From: Granulicella sp.
Lineage (GTDB): Bacteria > Acidobacteriota > Terriglobia > Terriglobales > Acidobacteriaceae
NCBI GenBank assembly: GCA_003133205.1
Contig: PKWK01000276.1
Coordinates: forward strand, 438 to 30,936
Reading direction: 5' to 3'
Length of the DNA: 30,499 bases
In this document: piece after piece, positions 1 through 8,009 of the stretch
Position numbering within the stretch: the stretch's first letter is position 1
How the letters are laid out: the number at the start of each line of letters is the position of its first letter
Notes under the pieces: generated by a model
Database searches by the model: none
Told to the model about the DNA's origin: nothing
What the model saw: the letters and a program-made list of their open reading frames with translations, nothing else
Translations under genes and position numbers: made by a program

Positions 1-1214
1 AGCGCAAGGTGGAGTGGTACGAAGTGCTGGCCGGGGAGAAGGCGTATCGCCAGACTCAGAACTGGCTGCCGGACGATACCGTAAAGGCGACGGTTGACTT
101 CAGAGTGTCGATCAAAGGCCCATTGACGACGCCGGTGGGCGGCGGGATTCGCAGCCTGAATGTGGCGCTGCGCCAATTGATGGATCTCTACCAATGCATT
201 CGGCCGGTGAAGTATTACGCGGGCGTGCCCAGCCCGGTGAAGCATCCGGAAAAACTGGATGTCGTGATCTTCCGCGAGAACACCGAGGACATCTACGCGG
301 GCATCGAATTCCGCGAAGGCACGCCTGAGGCGAAGAAGTTCATTGCCTTTTTGAACGACGACATGCTGAAGGGTACGAAGAAAAAGATCCGGCTGGATTC
401 AGGCGTTGGCGTGAAGCCGATCTCAGTTACCGGATCGAAGCGGCTGGTGCGCGCGGCGATCCAGTTTGCGCTCGATAAGAAGCGCAAGACAGTGACGATC
501 GTCCACAAGGGCAACATCCAGAAGTTCACTGAGGGCGCGTTTCGCGAGTGGGGGTACGAGGTTGCAGCCCAGGAGTTCCGCGAGCAGACGGTGACCGAGC
601 GCGAGAGTTGGATCCTTGGCAACGTCGAGGCGAACCCAAAGCTCACGGCAGAGGAGAATGCCGCGATGATCGAACCAGGGATCGAGTTTGCCTCGAAGGA
701 GTTTGGCGAGAGCGTGGTTGCCGAGGTCAAGGCGGTGCTGGCAGCCATCGGGGAATCGCACGGCAGTGGGAAGTGGAAGTCGAAGGTTCTGGTGAACGAC
801 CGGATCGCCGACTCGATCTTCCAGCAGATTATTCTGCGACCGGAGGACTACAGCGTGCTGGCTACGACGAACCTGAACGGCGACTATATTTCGGACGCTG
901 CAGCCGCGCAGGTTGGCGGGTTGGGCATTGCACCTGGCGGAAATGTCGGCGACGGCTATGCGGTCTTCGAGGCGACCCACGGGACGGCGCCAAAGTACGC
1001 GGACAAAGATGTGATTAACCCGGGATCGGTGATGCTTTCAGGCGTGATGCTGTTCGACTTCCTCGGCTGGAAAGAGGCGGCGCGTCTGATCGAGAGCTCA
1101 TTGGAAAAGACGATCGCGCAGAAGTTCGTGACCTATGACTTTGAGCGAGCGATGCAGGGTGCGACGAAGGCGAAGACAAGCGAGTTTGCGACGCGGATGA
1201 TCGAGAATATGTGA
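1..1214 (+). CDS. icd: NADP-dependent isocitrate dehydrogenase, 5' end cut off by the window
   Basis: The enzyme decarboxylates isocitrate to 2-oxoglutarate with NADP+ in the cytosolic TCA cycle. The frame is open from base 3 with no start in the window. The first visible residues ([14 protein letters not shown]) align with about residue 65 of E. coli Icd, so the N-terminus lies upstream. The GTG at 9 is an internal valine codon. Substrate loop residues are intact: [13 protein letters not shown] at about residues 44-56 counted from that GTG, with the Ser, Asn and Arg of the family. HGTAPKYAD and TYDFERAM carry the Lys-Tyr and Tyr...Arg that bind the NADP 2'-phosphate, hence NADP rather than NAD. 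A stretch of about 55 residues before [14 protein letters not shown] is longer than in E. coli, as in other long Icd forms. The protein ends in the family-typical IENM. mdh follows 95 bp downstream on the same strand, probably co-transcribed. Confidence 0.97.
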   Translation, partial: RKVEWYEVLAGEKAYRQTQNWLPDDTVKATVDFRVSIKGPLTTPVGGGIRSLNVALRQLMDLYQCIRPVKYYAGVPSPVKHPEKLDVVIFRENTEDIYAGIEFREGTPEAKKFIAFLNDDMLKGTKKKIRLDSGVGVKPISVTGSKRLVRAAIQFALDKKRKTVTIVHKGNIQKFTEGAFREWGYEVAAQEFREQTVTERESWILGNVEANPKLTAEENAAMIEPGIEFASKEFGESVVAEVKAVLAAIGESHGSGKWKSKVLVNDRIADSIFQQIILRPEDYSVLATTNLNGDYISDAAAAQVGGLGIAPGGNVGDGYAVFEATHGTAPKYADKDVINPGSVMLSGVMLFDFLGWKEAARLIESSLEKTIAQKFVTYDFERAMQGATKAKTSEFATRMIENM

Positions 1215-1282
1215 GTGCTTGCCGCACGGGCGGAAGCGCTTTCGGCGCAGATGCCGCACGACGAGTGTGAATAGACGACTGA

Positions 1283-2239
<957 letters not shown>

Positions 2240-2242
2240 AAA

Positions 2243-2277
2243 CAGTGGTCAGTGATCAGTGGTAAGTGGTCAGTTGA
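2243..2277 (+). repeat. Tandem 7-bp repeat array, five units
   Basis: Directly after mdh the sequence reads as five consecutive heptamers: CAGTGGT, CAGTGAT, CAGTGGT, AAGTGGT, CAGTTGA. A related array of six heptamers lies at 2853-2894 on the other side of the cytosolic cyclophilin gene. The array is non-coding here. Its function is unknown. Confidence 0.8.
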
Positions 2278-2289
2278 AAAGCGAATGCG

Positions 2290-2317
2290 AAGGCCCGCTC
2301 GAATGTGAGCGGGCCTT
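2290..2317. terminator. Bidirectional hairpin terminator between convergent genes
   Basis: A perfect 11-bp stem (AAGGCCCGCTC / GAGCGGGCCTT) with a 6-base loop lies between the ends of mdh and the minus-strand cyclophilin. Read on the minus strand it is soon followed by a T-rich stretch; on the plus strand by CCCGTTT. It is placed to stop transcription from both sides. Confidence 0.85.
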
Positions 2318-2322
2318 CCCGT

Positions 2323-2844
2323 TTATGCGACGCGTTCGATCGTGACGGACTCGAGGACGACTGCGGTTTTTGGGCGGTCCTGCGAGGCGGTGGGAACCTT
2401 GGAGATTTTCTCGACGATCTCGTAGCCTTCCACGACTTCGCCGAAGATGGTGTGCTTGCCGGTGAGCCAGCTGGTGTCGGCGACGGTGATGAAGAACTGG
2501 CTGCCGTTGGTGTTGGGTCCGGAGTTGGCCATGGCGAGCTTGCCAGGCTTCTGGAAGCCGTGCGGCGAGCCCTTGGTCTCGTCGGCGAACTTGTAGCCGG
2601 GGCCGCCCATGCCGGTGCCCTCTGGGTCGCCGCCCTGAATCATGAAGTTGGGGATGACGCGGTGGAAGACGGTGCCGTCGTAGAGCTTGGCGCCCTTCTT
2701 GGAGCGGCTGTTCCACTCCTTGGTGCCTTCGGCGAGGCCGATGAAGTTGGCGACGGTCAGGGGCGCGTGCTGTTCAAAGAGCTCGACGACAATAGTGCCT
2801 TCGGTCGTCTTGAAGTTGGCGTAGGTTCCGGGTTTGGTAGGCAT
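2323..2844 (-). CDS. Cytosolic cyclophilin-type peptidyl-prolyl cis-trans isomerase
   Basis: Catalyses cis-trans isomerisation of X-Pro bonds during folding. At 173 residues it is a single cyclophilin domain without signal peptide, so cytosolic. Family motifs are clear: FHRVIPNFMIQGGDP with the catalytic Arg, LAMANSGPNTNGSQFFIT, and TGKHTIFGEV. The segment SWLTGKHTIFG keeps the Trp that contacts cyclosporin in human CypA, a residue missing from the secreted paralogue next door. The ATG is preceded by GGAG about 7 bases upstream. It lies downstream of the secreted cyclophilin on the same strand with 35 bp between them, probably one transcript ending at the hairpin at 2290-2317. PpiA/PpiB naming cannot be settled from sequence alone, so no symbol is given. 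Confidence 0.95.
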   Translation of the reverse strand: MPTKPGTYANFKTTEGTIVVELFEQHAPLTVANFIGLAEGTKEWNSRSKKGAKLYDGTVFHRVIPNFMIQGGDPEGTGMGGPGYKFADETKGSPHGFQKPGKLAMANSGPNTNGSQFFITVADTSWLTGKHTIFGEVVEGYEIVEKISKVPTASQDRPKTAVVLESVTIERVA

Positions 2845-2852
2845 TTTTACTC

Positions 2853-2894
2853 CAGTTGTGAGTTGCAGGTTGTCAGTTGTCAGTTGTGAGTTGA
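2853..2894 (+). repeat. Tandem 7-bp repeat array, six units, reaching into a coding end
   Basis: Six consecutive heptamers: CAGTTGT, GAGTTGC, AGGTTGT, CAGTTGT, CAGTTGT, GAGTTGA. This is the same family as the array at 2243-2277. The last two units overlap the 3' end of the upstream cyclophilin gene on the minus strand and supply its stop codon (TGA, complement of 2880-2882) and final residues. Confidence 0.8.
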
Positions 2895-3632
2895 AGGAGA
2901 AGGCGTGGGCGCCGGCGTTATTGTGTCAGCCGGCGGGGTTGGCGCGGCTGGCATGGGTTGGCCGTCGCGGACGATGGTGACGCGATTGATGACGACGGGG
3001 GTGAGCGGTTTGTCGTTCTTGTTTCGCTCGACACGTGCGATAGATGCGGAGAGCAGGGTGGAGTGGGCATCGCACTGGCCGAAGATGGTGTACTTCCCGT
3101 TGAGTTCGTCGACCGCGGCCTCGGTGATGAAGAATTGGGAGCCGTTGGTGTTGGGGCCGGAGTTTGCCATCGCAAGGCGCCCCGGGCCGGAGAAGGTGAG
3201 CGAGGGGTCAACCTCGTCGTTGAAGTAGTAGCCGGGGTCGCCGGTGCCATCCCCGGCGGGGTCGCCACCCTGGATCATGAAGCCGGGGATGACGCGGTGG
3301 AAGGTGAGGCCGTCGTAAAAGCGCTTGCCGTGCTGTTTGACGCTGCCGGCTGCGAGCGTCCAGTCCTTGGTGCCCTCGGCCAGGCCGATAAAGTTGGCGA
3401 CAGCGTTGGGGGCCAGCTTGTCGAACGTCTTGCAGGTGAGGCGGCCCATCGTGGTGTCGATGACGATGGTTGGGCCGGTGGGGACGGGCTCGGGCTTGGC
3501 AGCGGCGCCGGGAGCGTCGGGCAGGTCGGCCGGAGGCGCGGTCTGGGCGGGAACAGGCGCGGCGGCGAGCGCAGCACAGAGCACAACGAAGAGCATCAAC
3601 GACAGCGTTTGGCGAAGATTACAGCGGGTCAT
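2880..3632 (-). CDS. Secreted cyclophilin-type peptidyl-prolyl cis-trans isomerase
   Basis: A proline isomerase for exported proteins. The N-terminus (MTRCNLRQTLSLMLFVVL...) is a Sec signal peptide with cleavage likely near VPAQT. A Pro/Ala linker follows, then the cyclophilin domain with FHRVIPGFMIQGGDP, LAMANSGPNTNGSQFFIT and NGKYTIFGQC. The cyclosporin-contact Trp of the cytosolic paralogue is absent (VDELNGKY). The C-terminus is a proline-rich tail (AAPTPPADTITPAPTPSPS) ending inside a 7-bp repeat array. The ATG at 3632 is chosen because it starts the signal peptide and has AGGA about 9 bases upstream. A longer reading from a GTG at 3698 would put 22 polar residues before the signal. It is the first gene of the two-cyclophilin unit. 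The paralogy suggests duplication with one copy retargeted to the periplasm. Confidence 0.93.
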   Translation of the reverse strand: MTRCNLRQTLSLMLFVVLCAALAAAPVPAQTAPPADLPDAPGAAAKPEPVPTGPTIVIDTTMGRLTCKTFDKLAPNAVANFIGLAEGTKDWTLAAGSVKQHGKRFYDGLTFHRVIPGFMIQGGDPAGDGTGDPGYYFNDEVDPSLTFSGPGRLAMANSGPNTNGSQFFITEAAVDELNGKYTIFGQCDAHSTLLSASIARVERNKNDKPLTPVVINRVTIVRDGQPMPAAPTPPADTITPAPTPSPSTHN

Positions 3633-4122
3633 GCGCGAGATCCTGAAAAACGGCACAGCGGATAGGTTAGCCGAGATGCGGTGACGCGGCAAATTCACGG
3701 GGTACCCCCTCCCCCTCTTTAGTCCTAAAGTCCCACGGACAAAGCACTTAGGTCAGGACCGATGGTATATACCACATGCAAAGTATTCAATCCACATGAT
3801 TTATTTTATAATATTCCTATAATCAGTTACTTGCGACGGTTTTGAGTTGATTCGATGATGAGAAGGCCTAGGCCAGGCACGCGGCCGCGCTCCAGTATCT
3901 TCGTCAACTTCAATTATACAAGGTGTGTCAAGGCAGAAGCATGGGTAAGTTCCCATAAGCTATTGATTCGAAGTTATTTGATGGCAAGAATAGTAATCTT
4001 CGGTTTCTTCGCGTTGATGTCCCGGCGGGAGGACGACCGAACCGCCAAGTGTGTCTCTCGCTGGTTCAGCGAGACCGGCTGTCTTCGTCGTGGCGCTGTA
4101 GTTTGGCGGCGATGTCACGTGG
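3633..4122. other. AT-rich gene-free stretch
   Basis: About 490 bases without a credible gene. The first part holds the GGTACCCCC element (3699-3732). It is followed by a strongly AT-rich core: 39 of the 50 bases at 3781-3830 are A or T, including two TATAAT hexamers at 3807 and 3818 without good -35 partners. A 90-codon open frame at 3855-4127 has no ribosome site, no recognisable domain and mixed composition, and I do not call it. The change in base composition from the GC-rich neighbours suggests acquired or decayed DNA. Confidence 0.6.
3699..3732. repeat. C-tract intergenic element, copy A
   Basis: Begins with the palindrome GGGGTACCCC, continues with a C-rich run, and ends at TAAAGTC (3726-3732); AAAGTATTCAA follows at about 3780. 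A diverged counterpart (GTGTACCCCCACCCCCC ... TAAAGTC ... AAAGTATTGCAA) lies at about 26245-26290 upstream of groES. Seen twice in the window, both times in gene-free AT-richer sequence. The resemblance is partial. Confidence 0.4.
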
Positions 4123-4172
4123 TGTGACGCATCTCACAGGCTGGATCGCCCCAAAGGACCTATCATGGACGC
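4123..4172 (+). promoter_or_regulatory. CRP/FNR-family operator with class II promoter geometry
   Basis: A perfect CRP-type palindrome TGTGA-N6-TCACA occupies 4123-4138. A -10-like hexamer TATCAT lies at 4161-4166, with no recognisable -35 in the 17-base upstream position. If transcription starts at 4172, the operator centre (4130.5) falls at -41.5, the standard spacing for class II CRP/FNR activation. A GAGG ribosome site (4178-4181) and the ATG of the ubiquitin-like gene (4190) follow directly. A second overlapping inverted repeat (GTCAC/GTGAC, 4114-4128) shares the left half-site. The regulator itself is not in the window. Confidence 0.55.
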
Positions 4173-4189
4173 CCATTGAGGTGTTTTGC

Positions 4190-4519
4190 ATGGAAACGCA
4201 GGTGAAGATGTACCACTTTTTTGTTGGCGGGACCCGCCACGAGACCGACAAGCCGTTCCTGACCGGGGCCGAGATCAAGTCGTTGGCTGCGGTGAATCCC
4301 GAGTATCAGCTCTTTTACCGAGACGATGTGAATACTCCTGACCGCGAGGTTCGCGACACGCAGGCCGTCGATTTGATCTCGCAAAAGGAAGAAGACGGCA
4401 CAGCCGACCGGTCGGTCGAGGACAACGAGGCCCTCGCACTGGACGAGGTACACAAATACCACGGTCACTTTTACGCTGTGCCGAATTCGAGCTACAAGCG
4501 GCTGAAGTCCAATCCGTAA
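4190..4519 (+). CDS. Small orphan protein resembling a multiubiquitin-type beta-grasp domain
   Basis: 109 residues, no signal peptide or membrane segment. The N-terminal part (MYHFFVGGTRHETDKPFLTGAEI, residues 7-29, then SLAAVNPEYQLFYRD and QAVDLIS) follows the pattern I know from the prokaryotic multiubiquitin family (Pfam Multiubiquitin). That pattern is a strand ending in G, a K/T-rich turn, TGxxI plus a helix with LA, P-x-Y-x-L, then a D/E-x-VDL strand. An acidic insert (about 65-88) precedes the last strand HFYAVP. No C-terminal di-glycine is present; the chain ends KSNP. Such domains usually sit beside E1-, E2- and JAB-like genes, and none is here. The ATG has GAGG 8 bases upstream and the promoter described at 4123-4172. 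The longer reading from 4049 crosses that promoter and is not used. Family assignment is by memory of sequence pattern, moderately sure. Confidence 0.6.
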   Translation: METQVKMYHFFVGGTRHETDKPFLTGAEIKSLAAVNPEYQLFYRDDVNTPDREVRDTQAVDLISQKEEDGTADRSVEDNEALALDEVHKYHGHFYAVPNSSYKRLKSNP

Positions 4520-4696
4520 GGCCATAGCCGCGTGGCAGTTGAGTTGACCGCGGAGAGTTGGAGACCGCCGTACGAAGAGCGAAGAAGTCTCTTCGGGAAC
4601 CTCGAGAGCACGTCGACCCGAACGTGTTGCGCTTGAAGTGTCCGCAAAGGCTGGCGAAGGGTTCCGACGTGGCAAGTCCTCCGAATGACAAACAGA

Positions 4697-5605
4697 TCAC
4701 TCCAGCGTGATTGAGCCGGAGCCGGTGCTTGCGCGGAGCGTGGAGCCACCGCCGTTAACCGCTCCGGTAACGTGGTGCTTATTCATGTCGCCCTGGGTGA
4801 GGATGGGTTGGTTGACATGGATGGAGCCGGAACCCGTCTCCGCATTGAGATTGAAGTGGGCGTTGGGGGCAAGCTGGAGATGGATGCTGCCCGAGCCGGT
4901 TTCGAGGCGCCACTCGAAGGCGGGACTGCCGGTGACCGCGATAGAGCCTGACCCTGTCCCGGCACGGAGTCCCCCAGAAAGGCCGTCGATGTGGATGGAG
5001 CCTGAACCCGTCTGAGCTTTGACGTCGCCGGGAGCTGTGAGGGAAAGTTCGAGGCTACCGGAGCCGGTCTGGAGAGTGGCCGCGCCATGGACATTGGTGG
5101 CGTGGATCCGGCCGGAACCGGTGGTGAAGCGGGAGTTTGGGCCGATGTTGTCGGCGTGTATGGAACCCGAGCCGGATTCGGCAGTGACGGCGCCTTCAAT
5201 GCCGCCAACCTCGATCGACCCTGAGCCGGTGTGGGTCTTCAGGGTAGTGGCGCGAGGTGTGGTGACATCGTAATCGATAGAGACGCTGCCAAAGAAGTCT
5301 GAGTCGGCATGGCGGGCGGCGATAGTGATGGTGTTGCCAGACTGGACGATAGGCGGCGAGGCGATGATCTCCTTGACGCGCGCGTCGGCGTCCGAGCTGA
5401 ACCAACCCTGGTTAGCGTGGACGTGGCCCGTAATGTGAACCTGATTGTCAGCGCCGGGATAGACGTGAACATAGCCTGAGCCGGTGGAGATGGAGAGTGT
5501 GGGTACGCCGGTGACGGTGAGGGTCTTGTCGAAGTTGCCGTCCGCGGCTAGAGCGGAGGTTGTGGGCAGAATAAGGGAGAGAGCGAGAAGAATGCGGAGG
5601 TTCAT
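4697..5605 (-). CDS. Secreted beta-solenoid protein of the DUF4097 (putative adhesin) type
   Basis: 302 residues starting with a clear Sec signal peptide (MNLRILLALSLILPTTSALA). The body is about ten copies of a short motif, T-G-S-G-S/Y-I/V/L-x-[VLAI], spaced roughly 20-50 residues apart. This is the hallmark of the DUF4097/GIN-like right-handed beta-solenoids found in extracytoplasmic proteins of unknown role. The last repeat (STGSGSITLE) forms the C-terminus. The ATG at 5605 has AAGGAG 6 bases upstream, which decides the start; the frame stays open upstream but would bury the signal peptide. The gene is monocistronic on the minus strand, divergent from hpnJ. The repeat motif also gives a periodic DNA pattern (GAGCCGGAGCCGGT-like) that could be mistaken for a non-coding repeat. 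Function unknown; surface or periplasmic location inferred. Confidence 0.88.
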   Translation of the reverse strand: MNLRILLALSLILPTTSALAADGNFDKTLTVTGVPTLSISTGSGYVHVYPGADNQVHITGHVHANQGWFSSDADARVKEIIASPPIVQSGNTITIAARHADSDFFGSVSIDYDVTTPRATTLKTHTGSGSIEVGGIEGAVTAESGSGSIHADNIGPNSRFTTGSGRIHATNVHGAATLQTGSGSLELSLTAPGDVKAQTGSGSIHIDGLSGGLRAGTGSGSIAVTGSPAFEWRLETGSGSIHLQLAPNAHFNLNAETGSGSIHVNQPILTQGDMNKHHVTGAVNGGGSTLRASTGSGSITLE

Positions 5606-5908
5606 GGTGGCTCCTTGGCGGAGGCACGTCGCGATGGAGGCGTTTGGATTGCTCGCGCCGGTGAGTGGTTGAGGCTGGCCCGCCTGGTTAATCGATCGAA
5701 TTACGCCTCCCGACGCAGCGAAGGTTCGCCGGCGGTGCAAATTCAACCGCTTAAGTTGGTACGTGTCAAGGCGCCGGTTGGTTCCGTATCGAGCACAATC
5801 AGTGACTTAGGGCTACTCTACGGGTGCTGGCGGCACCTCAGGGGATACTGCCGAATTAGCCCCCGTTCGGGCCCTGATTCAGGGCCATAAATGCTAAAAT
5901 TGGAGATA
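5606..5908. other. Divergent intergenic region with leader hairpin before hpnJ
   Basis: About 300 bases between the diverging solenoid gene and hpnJ. The only structure I see is a 7-bp hairpin (GGCCCTG / CAGGGCC, 3-base loop, 5870-5886) ending 22 bases before the chosen hpnJ ATG. It would lie in the hpnJ mRNA leader. No convincing sigma-70 hexamers were found for either gene. Confidence 0.4.
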
Positions 5909-7390
5909 ATGACAACGCCGCTGAAGACGCTGTTCCTCAACCCGCCCTCCTTTGAAAAGTTCGATGGTGGTGCCAGCAGCCGCTGGCCCGCTACCCGCGA
6001 AATCGAGTCCTACTGGTACCCCGTCTGGCTGACTTATCCCGCCGGGATGTTGGAAGGATCACGCCTGGTCGATGCCCCGCCGCACCACATCAAGTGGGCG
6101 GAGGTCGTCACCATCCTGAAGGACTACGAGTTCCTGGTGCTGTTCACCAGCACGATGGGCTGGGATGGCGACCAGAAGATGGCCGAAGTCATCAAGCAGA
6201 CCTACCCCTCGATCAAAATCGCGTTTGTCGGGCCGCCGGTAACGACTTCGCCGGACAAGGCGCTGAATGAGTGTCCCGCGATCGACTTCATCTGCCGGCG
6301 CGAGTTCGATTTTTCGGTTGTCGAATACGCCAATGGCAAGCCTCTCAACGAGATTCTCGGGGTCAGCTACAAGGACGCGAATGGCGTCATCCAGCACAAT
6401 CCCGACCGGCCGCAGGTGACTCCCGAGGAACTCGACGAGATGCCGTGGGCGACGGAAATCTACGCTCGCGACCTCGATGTCACGAAGTACAACGTGCCGT
6501 TCCTGCTGCACCCCTTTGTGTCGCTCTATTCGACGCGCGGTTGCCCGGCGCAGTGCACGTTCTGCCTGTGGCCACAGACGCTGAGCGGACACGCGTGGCG
6601 CAAGCGGTCGACGGACGACGTTGCGGCGGAGATGGCGAACGCCAAGAAGCTGTTCCCGCAGGTGAAGGAATTCTTCTTCGACGACGACACCTTCAACATT
6701 CAAAAGGCGCGCACGATCGAGCTCTGCGAAAAGCTGAAACCGTTGGGCCTGACATGGTCCTGCACCTCGCGCGTCACTACCGACTACGACACGCTGAAGG
6801 CCATGAAGGACGCTGGCTGCCGTCTGCTGATCGTCGGCTACGAGTCGGGCGATCCGCAGATTCTGAAGAACATCAAGAAGGGCGCCACTGTGCAGCGCGC
6901 GCTCGACTTCCAGCGCGACTGCCACAAACTCGGGCTGGTTGTGCACGGTGACTTCATCCTCGGCCTGCCGGGAGAGACGCGGGAGTCGATCCGTAACACC
7001 ATCGAGTTCGCCAAGCAACTGGATTGCGAGACGATCCAGGTGTCGATTGCGCATGCGTTTCCGGGGACGGAGTTCTTCGACTATGCGAAGGACAATGGCT
7101 TCATTACGAATGAGGCAATGTCGGACGAGGGCGGCCACCAGATGGCGCACATCGAGTATCCCGGCCTGCCGGTCGAGTACGTGATGGAGATGGTGCACAA
7201 GTTTTACGACGAGTACTACTTCCGGCCCAAGGCGGCGATGCGCGTGATCTGGCAGGCTGTCGTCAATCGCGACGTGCCGCGGCTTTACACCGAGGCGCGG
7301 TCGTTTATGAAGCTGCGCGCGCAACGGAACAAGGCTAGCCGTGCGGCTTCGGCGCTGAAGGCGCAGGAGTCGGTGGGGCAGGGCGCATAG
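5909..7390 (+). CDS. hpnJ: Hopanoid biosynthesis B12-binding radical SAM protein HpnJ
   Basis: HpnJ is known (Burkholderia work) to convert the bacteriohopanetetrol-glucosamine head group into the cyclitol ether, after HpnI and HpnK. This 493-residue protein has the family's N-terminus (LFLNPPSFEKFDGGASSR), a cobalamin-binding-type Rossmann domain in about the first 190 residues, and the radical SAM cluster motif C212-x3-C216-x2-C219 in RGCPAQCTFCLWPQTLSG. It also has the diagnostic EFFFDDDTF, VGYESGDPQILKNIKKG and DFILGLPGETRESI. The length matches the family. ATG 5909 starts at the conserved end and has TGGAG just upstream; an in-frame ATG at 5891 would add six residues. A strong terminator follows at 7414. 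No other hpn or shc genes are in the window, so the rest of the hopanoid pathway is elsewhere. It may share its envelope-lipid role with the EamA pair downstream. Confidence 0.92.
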   Translation: MTTPLKTLFLNPPSFEKFDGGASSRWPATREIESYWYPVWLTYPAGMLEGSRLVDAPPHHIKWAEVVTILKDYEFLVLFTSTMGWDGDQKMAEVIKQTYPSIKIAFVGPPVTTSPDKALNECPAIDFICRREFDFSVVEYANGKPLNEILGVSYKDANGVIQHNPDRPQVTPEELDEMPWATEIYARDLDVTKYNVPFLLHPFVSLYSTRGCPAQCTFCLWPQTLSGHAWRKRSTDDVAAEMANAKKLFPQVKEFFFDDDTFNIQKARTIELCEKLKPLGLTWSCTSRVTTDYDTLKAMKDAGCRLLIVGYESGDPQILKNIKKGATVQRALDFQRDCHKLGLVVHGDFILGLPGETRESIRNTIEFAKQLDCETIQVSIAHAFPGTEFFDYAKDNGFITNEAMSDEGGHQMAHIEYPGLPVEYVMEMVHKFYDEYYFRPKAAMRVIWQAVVNRDVPRLYTEARSFMKLRAQRNKASRAASALKAQESVGQGA

Positions 7391-7413
7391 TTTACGAGGG
7401 GTAGCAGGAGCAG

Positions 7414-7442
7414 AAGGGCGGCCAATCGGTCGCCCTTTTTGT
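7414..7442 (+). terminator. Intrinsic terminator after hpnJ
   Basis: A hairpin of AAGGGCGGCC pairing with GGTCGCCCTT (10 bp with one G-T pair, loop AATC) runs directly into TTTTTGTTT. It separates hpnJ from the DUF3574 gene. Confidence 0.9.
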
Positions 7443-7477
7443 TTGGCTGACGGCGTGGCGGGCACGGTCGAATTACT

Positions 7478-7960
7478 ATGTTGCCTATGACGACGCTGAA
7501 CAAGTTCTGCTCGGTTGTGGTGCTGTTTTTCTGTGTCGCGCTGTCTCCGCGAATGATGCAGGCGCAAGCTGCGGGGCAGAAGACGGCGAGCGCAACTCTA
7601 AAGGGCGATCCTGCGCACCCGGCGCATGGGCAGCACTGGGTGGATACGCGCCTCTACTTCGGGCTGGGGCCGGCCGACGCGCCGGACAAGGGAGTGTCCG
7701 AGGCTGCGTGGCGCGACTTTCTCGACAAGGAAGTGACGCCACGATTTCCGGCGGGGCTTTCGGTGATGGACATCTACGGGCAGTGGCAGGGCAAGCAGGA
7801 GAAAGCGCCGGAGCGGATTCGGTCGAAGGTGTTGATCATCGACTACGCCGCGACCGCGGAGAACGTGGCGAAGATTGAGGCGATTCGCGCAGCGTGGAAG
7901 CAGCGCACGGGCGACCAGTCGGTGATGAAGGTGACGCAGCTCGCGGATGTGTCGTTTTAG
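7478..7960 (+). CDS. Secreted DUF3574-family protein
   Basis: 160 residues. A hydrophobic N-terminus (about 8-24, FCSVVVLFFCVALS) reads as a signal peptide. The mature part carries the DUF3574 pattern: WVDTRLYFGLG, VSEAAWRDFLDKEVTPRFPAGLSVMDIYGQW, then RSKVLIIDY and a C-terminal helix with VAKIEAIRAAWKQR. The family's biochemical role is not known to me. No good ribosome site precedes either possible start (ATG 7478 or 7487), so the start is uncertain by three residues. It stands alone between a terminator and the membrane-protein pair. Confidence 0.85.
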   Translation: MLPMTTLNKFCSVVVLFFCVALSPRMMQAQAAGQKTASATLKGDPAHPAHGQHWVDTRLYFGLGPADAPDKGVSEAAWRDFLDKEVTPRFPAGLSVMDIYGQWQGKQEKAPERIRSKVLIIDYAATAENVAKIEAIRAAWKQRTGDQSVMKVTQLADVSF

Positions 7961-8009
7961 CCAACGCTTCGGGCGCATCGCGTGCGCATCTCTTCTAAAC
8001 TAGAGGTAG

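Noticed and set aside
2853..2894. Heptamer array as a CRISPR remnant
   Set aside because: Units are contiguous, only 7 bp long and without spacers; no cas genes present.
3807..3823. Two TATAAT hexamers as promoters
   Set aside because: No suitable -35 hexamers at the right distance and no gene directly downstream; expected in very AT-rich DNA.
3855..4127. 90-codon open frame on the plus strand
   Set aside because: No ribosome site, no recognisable domain, Arg-rich mixed composition, and it overlaps the promoter of the ubiquitin-like gene.
4683..4694. GAATGACAAACA shared with 19339-19350
   Set aside because: A 12-base match without the flanking hairpin, next to a stop codon; chance is likely in 30 kb.
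4707..5273. Periodic GAGCCGGAGCCGGT-like DNA pattern suggesting a minisatellite or CRISPR-like array
   Set aside because: Spacing is irregular and the pattern is explained by the TGSGS protein repeats of the solenoid gene.
6059..7567. 502-codon open frame opposite hpnJ
   Set aside because: Antisense shadow of hpnJ that also runs through its terminator; Arg/His-rich translation without domains.
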